This document shows, piece by piece, positions 11,770 through 18,108 of a DNA stretch of 27,500 nucleotides. Position 1 is the first letter of the stretch. Every line of letters starts with the position of its first letter. Location: contig CAUYUJ010003023.1 in assembly GCA_963575745.1 (NCBI GenBank), positions 45,001-72,500 on the forward strand, given 5' to 3'. A program made the translations under genes and the position numbers. Origin of the DNA: Prorocentrum cordatum (taxonomy: Eukaryota > Sar > Dinophyceae > Prorocentrales > Prorocentraceae). The notes beneath the pieces were generated by a model. It was not told where the DNA came from, ran no database searches, and saw only the letters and a list, made by a program, of their open reading frames with translations.

Positions 11770-12108
11770 CCCTCCTCCTCCTCCTCCTCCTCCTCCTCCT
11801 TCTCCTCCTCCTCCTCCTCCTCCTCCTCCTCCTCCTCCCTCCTCGTCCTCCGCTTCTCCTCCTCCTCCTCCTCCTCCTCCTCCTCCTCCTTCCGCCTACT
11901 CCTCCTCCTCCTCCTCCTCCTCCTCCTCCTCCTCTCCTCCTCCTCCTCCTCCTCCTCCTCCTCCTCCTCCTCCTCCTCCTCCGCCTCCTCCTCCTCCTCC
12001 TCCTCCTCGTCCTCTCCTCCTCCTCCTCCTGCTTCTCCTCCTCCTCCTCCTCCTCCTCCCTCCTCCTCCTCCTCCTCCTCCTCATCCTCCTCTCTCCTCC
12101 TCCTCCGC
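11770..12108. repeat. Long (TCC)n tract, about 340 bp
   Basis: About 110 triplets of TCC/CTC with scattered interruptions (TTC, GTC, CGC, CTA), pyrimidine on the plus strand. It is the longest of the window's triplet tracts. Poly-Ser, poly-Pro, poly-Leu and poly-Arg frames across it carry no evidence of being genes. Confidence 0.97.
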
Positions 12109-12239
12109 CTCCCGACCCCTTCCCGGGGGAAGTCCGTCCAGGATATCCTTCCTTCACATGTCCCCGGGCCCGACGGCGGGCCCGGGAGGCCGCAAGGCAG
12201 GAGCCAACAAAAAAGAATCCCGGCCTGCTAAAGCAAACA

Positions 12240-12892
12240 AGCAGCATCGCAACACATCACGACTGGAGCCCGGGACCCCATCTCTAGGGGGAAAACAAAC
12301 CTACCTCGCTTTTGACCACCCTCGCTTCCAAGAGATACCAAACGATGCCAAATTGCAGCCTGTACTGGTCAGGCCGCTTGACGAGGAGGCGCGTGGTATG
12401 GCTTGGTTTTGCCTGGAAGCGAAAGCGGGGGAGGTAATTCGCGCTCTGAATCTCTTCGAGCCGCATCGATCCGTAAGGGTCCCGGGGCCCGAGATGGAAC
12501 GACAATGCCCGTTGTGAACAAATGGCAGCGCCAGGATCTCGAGGGATGCCCGGCGTCCCCCAAAGCTCTGGACCCCTTCCCCGGGACCGGTTTTCATCCT
12601 GAATCGTTTTTTGACGGCCCCAAGGGCCGGCAAGGGCCCCTGGAGGCCGAAAGTTACAAAATACCTCCCGTCGTGATTTTTTCACAGCGCGAGGGGGTCC
12701 CCAGAGATCCGATGTCGTGATTTTCTCTATACGCGGCCCCCAGAAGTCTCGACTCACTCCCCAGGACCGGTTTTTCATCCCGAGCCGCTTGGTTGACCGC
12801 CCCGAGGCCCGGCGAGGGGCCCCAGGGGCCGAAACTGGTCAAAAACCTCCGTCTTGATTTTGTTCAATGCGTTGGATCTCTGGGTCTGGGTG
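12240..12892 (+). repeat. Composite dispersed repeat T-S-R-R
   Basis: A segment T (CATCACGACTGGAGCCCGGG, about 12256-12285), a segment S (CGGGGCCCGAGATGG..GCCAGGATCTCGAGG, about 12475-12545) and two tandem R copies (12565-12715, 12716-12892) lie in series. T and S recur inverted and in the matching order at 15626-15375, so the series is a composite repeat. A 349-codon frame ending at 12517 runs through the TCC tract and has no recognisable domain. Confidence 0.75.
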
Positions 12893-13365
12893 TCTTCGGG
12901 GGCGGCAAAGAGGGGGGTGTCCAAGAGGGGGGGTGCAAATCATGACTGGCGGCATGTGCGCGGCCCAGCGGGGGGGCCGGGGACGTAATGAAATAAGAAG
13001 GGGCGCCATGAAATCTGGGGAGATAGCATGGCCCCCGCCATGATATCCACCCCCCCCTAGTCATCACCCCCCTCTTTTCCGCCCCCGGGGTCTGGGTGCG
13101 GGCGCCCCCTCTCGTCCGGCCCGGGAGGGGTAGTCGGCGCCGCAGCGGCACGCATCGAGCGGGCCGTGGCCCTCGCGGCGGGCGGTGCCCACCAGGCCAG
13201 GAGGCTCGGGGGAGGGCCACGCCAAGACAACGGCGGCCCACCCGCGCGTGCCACGCCCCTCCTCGGGGCCGCCCTGCAGAGGCCTCGGGGCCTCCTCTAG
13301 TTCCTCTAGTTCCTACCAGAAGGCGGTCCGCTCTGCAAACCAGCCTCGGCCCCAAACGGGGATCA
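12893..13365. other. GC-rich stretch without a recognisable gene
   Basis: G-run-rich sequence. Open frames on both strands are Arg/Pro/Gly-rich and look compositional. The region may be 5' flank or intron of the coding relic that follows. Confidence 0.45.
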
Positions 13366-13432
13366 ACCTCCTCCTCCTCCTCCTCCTCCTCCTCCTCCTC
13401 CTCCTCCTCCTCCTCCTCCTCCCTCTCCTCCT
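13366..13432. repeat. (TCC)n tract before a coding segment
   Basis: About 22 TCC triplets followed by CTCTCCTCCTACTGCGCGAG and then by credible coding sequence. The arrangement is that of a polypyrimidine tract upstream of a 3' splice site. I infer that the coding segment starts just after it; the poly-Leu frame through the tract is unlikely to be translated. Confidence 0.8.
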
Positions 13433-13439
13433 ACTGCGC

Positions 13440-14397
13440 GAGGTCCAGGCATGTGCAGGCCTCGCGGCGAAGCCCAGCGTGTCGGAGGCCAAGGCTCTTC
13501 TTCGTGGGCGTGGCGCGGCCGCGCTCGCCTTGCGGCTCGGGAAGGTCTCGAAGCTGCGCAACACGGCGGGGCACCCCGACGTGCCGCTGTGCCAGGACGT
13601 CCACGAGGCGTTCGTGGGGTCCGTCAAGGTTGACGCGAACAGCTCCTGGTCGCACGGCGTGGAGAGCTACGACATATCCTCCAACATGGAGTCGGGGGAG
13701 GAGGAGCTGGAGCTCAGGGAGGAGCAATTCGGCAACATCCCGGCTTTCCCGCTGCTGGTCGACAGCGGGGGCGGGCATGGGGGAGGCCCAGTCGGAGGAC
13801 AGCGCCGTGGTCGAGGATGGATCCTGTGATAAGGTCCTGGAGGCCATCGCTGACATCAAGGACATCACCATGACTCTGCGGGCGGACGTCCTGGGTATCG
13901 TTGGCGCTGTGGCGCCGCTCGTGGACGGCGGCCACATGGAGCCGCACATGAATAAGTCCGTGGCCGTGCCCATGGTCCACGCGCAGGAAGCGCACTACGT
14001 GGAGAAGATCGAGGAGGTGCCCCAGGCCCTCCAGGAGAGGGGCGTGGAGGTGCCGGAGGACCCAGTGCCGGAGTTGCACTGCGTGGAGAAGGTCCTGGAG
14101 GATGACGCCACTCGTAAGACCGTCAAGTGCGAGAAGCTGCTGCAGACGACCGTGGAGGTGCAGGACGAGCAGAGCTTGAAGCAGAACGAGAAGATCGGCG
14201 AGGCGTCGCACTCCCGGGAGCAGGATGCCATGCCCAAGCAGCAGCAGAAGGTGAAGTGCGAGGCGGTCGACGACGGCTCGGACTCGTGCGGCCTGGACGC
14301 GGACGAGGAGGAGGCAGACGACGACTGCCCTCTCGAGGGCGCGGACGGCACCAAGGTGGAGAAAGGCGCTCTCCCCTGTGCGAGTTGTGTGCCATGA
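13440..14397 (+). pseudogene. Frame-broken protein with EKIVEVP-like repeats
   Basis: One frame from about 13440 to 13775 encodes a segment with AKALLRGRGAAALALRLGKV and LRNTAGHPDVPL, a pattern I associate with a common dinoflagellate repeat-protein family. Around 13770-13785, in a G-run, the sense sequence moves to the next frame and continues with VLEAIADIKDITMTL. Degenerate repeats of the (Y/V)EKI.EVPQ..QER.VEVPE type follow (HYVEKIEEVPQ, LQERGVEVPE, HCVEKVLED), then a Lys/Gln/Asp/Glu-rich tail that ends at 14397. The single-base shift suggests an indel, either real decay or a sequence error. Alveolin-like repeats of this type are known from alveolate cytoskeletal proteins; here the resemblance is weak and the function unknown. 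Confidence 0.55.
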
Positions 14398-14677
14398 GCT
14401 GCTCGCCGTGATGCGTGAGATCAACCCTGCTGTGAGCGATGGGGCGCTCGACGCGTCTGCGCGCTTGAGCCTGGAGTCGCAGCAGGGTCTCCCAGAGAAG
14501 CACAGGCGTGCTCTCGCCGCCGCTGCCCAGGCGGCCGTGGCGGTGCGTGAGCCTCTCTGCTGTGCGTCGGGCGCACCTGCTGAGGGAGGGGCTTCGGTGG
14601 TCTTCCTGCGCGTGGCGGGAGGCACAGCCTGGAGGATAGAGCGGTGCGCGGTCCCAGGTGATGCTGCATACCTCTGA
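14378..14677 (+). pseudogene. Possible continuation of the relic in a third frame
   Basis: Overlapping the end of the previous frame, a 99-codon frame starts LLAVMREINPAVSDGALDAS and continues Ala-rich. Its composition resembles the upstream coding segment more than the surrounding repeats, so it may be the next part of the same product after another shift, or an exon. No domain is recognised. Its last third runs into a two-copy tandem repeat (14579-14770), so the end is unreliable. Confidence 0.3.
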
Positions 14678-14770
14678 GGGAGGGGCTGCGGTGGACTTCC
14701 CTCGTCTGGAGGGAGGCACGGCCCGAAGGGTAGCGCGAGCAGCGCAGCCCCAGGTGACGCCGCATACCTG
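14579..14770. repeat. Two-copy ~95-bp tandem repeat
   Basis: CTGAGGGAGGGGCT.CGGTGG, a GGAGGCAC..CC segment and CCCAGGTGA.GC.GCATACCT occur twice, beginning near 14579 and 14673. Confidence 0.8.
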
Positions 14771-14864
14771 CGTCTCGAGCCTTTCGCCAGCAGTGCGTGC
14801 TCGAGCACTGTTCTGTCTCTCTTTTCGGGCCGTTCCCTCCCGTCTCGACTGTCTTGAGGCGCCG

Positions 14865-14950
14865 TCCCATCCCATCCCATCCCATCCCATCCCATCCTCC
14901 TCCTCCGCCCTCTCCTCCTGCTCCTCCTCCTCCTGCTCCTCCTCCTCACC
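14865..14950. repeat. (ATCCC)n followed by TCC tract
   Basis: Six to seven ATCCC pentamers (14865-14896) lead into TCC/TGC triplets up to about 14950. Confidence 0.9.
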
Positions 14951-15374
14951 GGGCCTCGCGAGGCCGTCAGAGAACGCTTCAGGCTGAAAAGCCGGCTCTG
15001 GGGGAAGGGGTCGAGAACTCTGGGGTCGACGGCATGAAAACATTACAAGCAGAATTGATTGCACAGGACACGCGACAGGACACAAGACTCTTCCGACGGC
15101 AACATGGCCTCCAACAAGGGTGCCTGCAACATGGCCTCCAATATGGTCTCTTTCCAGGACTGGAGGACACGACGCGCGATGCATAGGACACAAGAGTACC
15201 CTTGACTTGGCAGGGTTGACCTACTAATCCGGGCCGACTGTATGACGTCGGAGGTCTGGGTTCGGCCCTCTCTGGGCCTCTCTATGGATCAACGCGCCCG
15301 CAAATGCGGTGGGAACAAAACCCGGCGCACGATGCCCAAACCATGAAGTGCTGCCCACGACCGACAGCGGCCGC
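14951..15374. other. Stretch without a gene; short local repeats
   Basis: GCAACATGGCCTCCAA occurs twice, 28 bp apart, near 15099 and 15127. AGGACACAAGA occurs near 15074 and 15185. No coding frame or RNA gene is supported. Confidence 0.5.
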
Positions 15375-15626
15375 CGTTTGGCGGGCGAGCTTCCCTGAGA
15401 TCCTGGCGCTGCAACTTTTTCGCAGCGGGCGTTTTCCCTTCATTTCGGGCCCCGGGGCCCTCCCAGATCGATCCGGCTCGAAACATTTTTTCTTTCAGCG
15501 CACGAGATTCGTTTTGTCTTCGCTTCCCAGAACAAAGAAGCACGAAATCCGGCTCGAGACACGACGCAGAGATCCGGCTCGAAACATGGCGCAGAGAGAT
15601 GGGGGTCCGGTCTCCAGCCGTGATGT
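15375..15626 (-). repeat. Inverted copy of dispersed repeat T-S
   Basis: CTTCCCTGAGATCCTGGCGC, TTCATTTCGGGCCCCGGGGC and GATCGATCCGGCTCGAA are the reverse complement of segment S at about 12450-12550 (also seen in part at 11385-11440). GAGATGGGGGTCCGGTCTCC plus AGCCGTGATG at 15597-15626 is the reverse complement of segment T at 12256-12285. Confidence 0.75.
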
Positions 15627-16021
15627 TTTACGATGCTGTGCTCTAGCGGTAGCCCCGCTGAGGCACCCCGTCGCCAGCGCAGACGTCCCCTGGTGAACGT
15701 TTTCTTACTCGGCGCTTCGACATTGGGCGGAAGGGGGGGGGAGGGGGGGTCTGGCTCCGGACCTCTGCTTGACGCGACGGCTTGCACCGATGCGTCCTAT
15801 GGGAGAGACCCCACCTGCTCGAAACAGGCGCCCAAAAACAGCCAGGACCTACTCCATGGGGGGGGGAGGGGGGGGTTGGGGGCCCGCGCCGATCGGCAAA
15901 ACAATGAGAAAACGATGGCCTGCCTAGCCGCCGACGCCAAAAAACATGTCTTGCGATGCTGCATTTGTGTGTGCAGCGTCGGATCTCAGGGCTGTGTCTC
16001 GAGTGGGTAACGCCCGCGGCG
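15627..16021. other. Stretch without a recognisable gene
   Basis: It contains two G-run clusters (about 15729-15748 and 15857-15875) and no frame resembling a known protein. Confidence 0.5.
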
Positions 16022-16029
16022 GCACAGAG

Positions 16030-16190
16030 CAGGGCTGGACCTAAACGCTGTCTTTCGTTTTGCTTTCGTGTTTCGTGCTGCTTTCGTTTTGTTGTTCGAT
16101 TTGCTCCACCTGTTGTCCTGCACCTCCCTGCCAAAACGAAGAACAGAGCACGGCCGAAGTCCAGCAAAACAGCAGCTGGGTTCAGCCCTG
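16030..16190. mobile_element. hAT-like miniature element with 8-bp TSD
   Basis: The left end is CAGGGCTGGACCTAAACGCT(GT) and the right end, reverse-complemented, is CAGGGCTGAACCCAGCTGCT(GT). GCACAGAG lies immediately outside on both sides (16022-16029 and 16191-16198). Termini starting CAGGG plus an 8-bp target-site duplication are the signature of hAT-superfamily elements. At 161 bp with no coding sequence it is non-autonomous. Confidence 0.82.
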
Positions 16191-16199
16191 GCACAGAGA

Positions 16200-16622
16200 G
16201 CGAACCCGGTCCAGAGTGGACAGGAACTGAGGTCGGCCTTCGCCCCCGTCCTTTCCCGTGCCCACGTCAGCTAGAGAAGCCCTGGGCACTCGGGTCCCCC
16301 AGGAAACTAAGAGCTCGAGAACCGTGTGCCTAGATGCCTTATACTAAGGTTGTGTAGCGTATGCATATACTGTAGGCCTTTTGGGAACTGCGTATTCCTT
16401 CGAGTGGCATTTGGTCGCATCCACGGGAGGCTTCTCGTCGCCACGGCCGGGTCAGCCCCGAGAGAGGCCGGAGCCAGGACGCGACGAGGCCCAGATCGGG
16501 CGGGGATACACGCAGAGAAGCTCCGAGATCCGGCGGCTCTCCGTCGACGCCTCCGGCGCCGCGGCCTGCCCAGAGCGTTCCAGACCGCTCCGGGAGCGTT
16601 CCCGAAGGCTCCGTGGGAGGGG
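16200..16622. other. Stretch without a gene; GC-rich dispersed repeat at its end
   Basis: No supported gene. Positions 16522-16610 (GAGATCCGGCGGCTCT, GGCGCCGCGGCC, GAGCGTTCC motifs) resemble 3776-3890. Confidence 0.5.
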
Positions 16623-16762
16623 ATGCCTCCTCCTCCTCCTCCTCCTCCTCGCTCCTCCTCCTCCTCCTCCTCCTCCTCCTCCTCCTCCTCCTCCTCCCCC
16701 TCCTCCTCCTCCTCCTCCTCCTCCTCCCTCTCCTCCTCCTCCTCCTCCTCCTCCTCCTCCTC
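16623..16762. repeat. (TCC)n tract
   Basis: About 45 TCC/CTC triplets with a few interruptions. It lies downstream of the minus-strand gene's last recognised residues. Confidence 0.95.
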
Positions 16763-16865
16763 GGGCCGGGATGGACCTCCGGAGAGTTCTGGGAGCAGAC
16801 TTCGAGCGGGTGTGGGCCCTTGCGGGAGGGTCGCCGCCGTCTCCGCCGGCCCTCCTCCGAGGATT

Positions 16866-17051
16866 GCGCCTCAGCAGGCCCTCCACGCGCTCGTCCAGGC
16901 CGGACACGATCTGGAGGTTCACCTCCTTGTCCTTGAGGTTGGTCACGAAGTACTCGTCGAACCTCAGGGTGTGGACCGCCTCCTCGGCCGACTTGTGCAG
17001 CCACGCGTCGCAGAGGTACTCGCGGAGGCGAGCCTGGCCGTCGCTGCCGCC
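16866..17051 (-). CDS. HEAT/SHRW-domain gene, exon 4 (C-terminal part)
   Basis: The minus-strand frame reads GGSDGQARLREYLCDAWLHK, then SAEEAVHTL, then FDEYFVTNLKDKEVNLQIVS and LDERVEGLL. VTN..DKE followed by a short helix with a DE.V pattern is how this domain ends in the dinoflagellate proteins I remember. Codon 1 (GGC at 17051) follows the ATC of exon 3 once element 3 and one copy of GCATC are removed. After about residue 60 the sequence turns into Arg/Gly-rich repeats and a poly-triplet tract. The true stop or further exons are therefore unresolved, and I end the feature where resemblance ends. Confidence 0.65.
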
Positions 17052-17056
17052 GATGC
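17052..17056 (-). other. Direct repeat GCATC flanking element 3
   Basis: GCATC on the minus strand. Its partner is at 17270-17274, immediately outside the other end of the TIR element. Confidence 0.8.
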
Positions 17057-17269
17057 TGATGGGCGTGTTTTCCACCACCACCACCACCACCACCATTTGT
17101 TGGAGGGGACGGGGTCATCCTCCTCCTCCTCCTCCTCCTCCTCCTCCACCTCCTCCTTCTCCTTCTCCTCCTCCTGCTCCTCCTCATCCTCTTCGTCCTC
17201 CTTTCTTCGTCCTCCACCTTCTTCCCCCCCCACAACTTACGGTGGTGATCGTGGAAAGCAGGCCCATCA
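17057..17269 (-). mobile_element. TIR element 3, introner-like, in the SHRW-domain gene
   Basis: The plus-strand end is TGATGGGCGTGTTTTCCACC and the other end, reverse-complemented, is TGATGGGCCTGCTTTCCACG. The match continues through CACCACC for about 29 bp and more weakly beyond. The 213-bp element has 5-bp GCATC repeats on both sides and contains a GGA tract on the gene's sense strand. Exon 3 reads VYGI up to the element and then meets TGA. Exon 4 resumes GGSDGQARL, and removing the element with one GCATC joins the two in frame. Frame-preserving boundaries give CA...AG or GC...CA, not GT-AG. A GTAAGT lies inside the element, but using it breaks the frame. Confidence 0.82.
17117..17215. repeat. 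TCC/TTC tract inside element 3
   Basis: Triplet tract with TTC and TGC interruptions, located in the loop between the inverted repeats of element 3. Confidence 0.9.
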
Positions 17270-17392
17270 GATGCCATACACCTGGGCACGAAGATCTTCG
17301 GGAGAGGCCTCCTCGAGCCCCTTTGCGGTGATCCTGCGCATCGACGTCCAGGCCTCTACGCTTGGCCAGAAGCGCCGGTTGTAGTCCGCATC
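17270..17392 (-). CDS. HEAT/SHRW-domain gene, exon 3
   Basis: The frame reads DADYNRRFWPSVEAWTSMRR, then ITAKGLEEASPEDLRAQVYG and I. A tyrosine followed by RFW..(F/V)EAW..M is a hallmark of this domain directly after its LYLGCTV strand, and the preceding exon ends LYLGCTVFVLF. The exon is 41 codons and lies between TIR elements 2 and 3. Without removal of element 3 the frame stops at TGA two bases after 17270. I know the motif from dinoflagellate proteins; its biochemical function is not established. Confidence 0.75.
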
Positions 17393-17397
17393 GAAGA

Positions 17398-17596
17398 TCG
17401 GCGGCGAGCGAGGGGGGAAATGAGAAGGGGAAGGCCTTCTCAGAAGGCTCGGAAGTCCCGCGGCCTTGTGAGAAGTTGTGCAAGCCTTCCCCGAAGACGC
17501 AGGAAACTTCTCGGACGACGCGAGGGCTTCTGAGAAGTCCCGCCGCCTTCTGAGAGGGCCTTCTCCTTCTCACTCCCCCCAATCGCTCGCCGCCGA
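17398..17596 (-). mobile_element. TIR element 2, introner-like, in the SHRW-domain gene
   Basis: The plus-strand end is TCGGCGGCGAGCGAGGGGGG and the other end, reverse-complemented, is TCGGCGGCGAGCGATTGGGG. Similarity continues through TGAGAAGG.GAAGGCC.TCTC for about 52 bp. TCTTC lies on both sides (17393-17397 and 17597-17601). The 199-bp element interrupts LYLGCTVFVLF / DADYNRRFW. Read-through reaches a TGA after SDWGE. Removing the element plus one TCTTC (204 bp) restores the conserved order. No placement of the cut within the TCTTC repeat gives GT-AG, GC-AG or GA-AG ends. Confidence 0.84.
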
Positions 17597-17845
17597 GAAG
17601 AGGACGAAGACGGTGCAGCCCAAGTAAAGGTACGGGAGGACGTTCGCCAAAGTCATGGTAAACTCCCTCTGCTCTGCGAACGTCGTCCTGCCTTCAGTGC
17701 CGTCGTCCCTCCACCGCTGCGGGATGCAGGCCCAGTCGAGCCAGACGTGAGTGACGCCCGGGTTCTCGCGCAAGATCTCCTTGATCTTCCTGAGCTTGAC
17801 GGCATCTGGGTCGGTATGCCACTCCTTGATCCAGCGATGGCTCAC
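17597..17845 (-). CDS. HEAT/SHRW-domain gene, exon 2 (SHRW and CIPQ motifs)
   Basis: The 83-codon frame starts VSHRWIKEWHTDPDAVKLRK, then has VTHVWLDWACIPQ, then FTMTLANVLPYLYLGCTVFV and LF. VSHRW...PDP, a W.D..CIPQ strand and a Y(L)G..V strand are the core of a domain I recognise from many dinoflagellate proteins. It is distantly reminiscent of the D..C(I/L).Q pattern of HET/TIR-like signalling domains, but I claim no homology. The first codon is GTG at 17845, a valine continuing ...FGA from exon 1, not a start. In-frame joining on both sides needs removal of elements 1 and 2. Confidence 0.8.
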
Positions 17846-17846
17846 C

Positions 17847-18104
17847 TAGAGGCCTCCTAGATAGGTGTCGGAATAGATGGCGGTCGGAGGATCGCGCCGC
17901 ATCGCCGATACATCGACGATGCATCGGCGATGTATCGGCGATGCATCGGGGATGCACTGGCGACGCAACGTCGACTTCGGATATGCATCGGCGATGCCGA
18001 CGTGGAGCAAATCGGGCTCCACATCGAGCCGCATCGCCGATGCATCGGCGAAGCGGAGCGATCCTCCGACCCCATCTACTCCGACCCCATCGAGGAGGCC
18101 TAGA
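17847..18104 (-). mobile_element. TIR element 1: candidate introner (GT-AG intron 17846-18108)
   Basis: The minus-strand end is TCTAGGCCTCCTCGATGGGG and the other end, reverse-complemented, is TAGAGGCCTCCTAGATAGGT. Similarity runs about 63 bp through GTCGGAGGATCG and CGCCGAT.C. The 258-bp element is flanked by GGTGA (17842-17846 and 18105-18109). Its loop is built of GATGCATCGGC-type 11-12-bp repeats with GCCGATGCATCGGC palindromes. In sense orientation the duplicated GGTGA supplies GT at 18108-18107. The element's terminal A plus the first G of the other repeat copy supplies AG at 17847-17846. This gives a phase-0 intron joining FGA to VSHRW. Unspliced, the frame meets TAG at 18102-18100. 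Confidence 0.88.
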
Positions 18105-18108
18105 TCAC

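Noticed and set aside
11468-12517. 349-codon ORF through the TCC tract
   Set aside because: Most of it is Pro/Ser/Leu homopolymer from the triplet tract, and its ends lie in dispersed repeats R and T-S.
15205-15300. tRNA-like segment with GGTCTGGGTTCGGCCC
   Set aside because: A T-arm-like stretch only; no acceptor stem, D-arm or anticodon arm could be fitted.
16339-17289. Frame PRCMASDGPAFHDHHRKLW as the true exon 3 end
   Set aside because: It needs a one-base frameshift. Removal of element 3 with one GCATC explains the join with no indel, and this stretch lies in the element's inverted repeat.
17184-17582. 132-codon minus-strand frame across exon 3 and elements 2 and 3
   Set aside because: It runs in a different frame from the conserved RFW..EAW motif and through both TIR elements, so it is a shadow.
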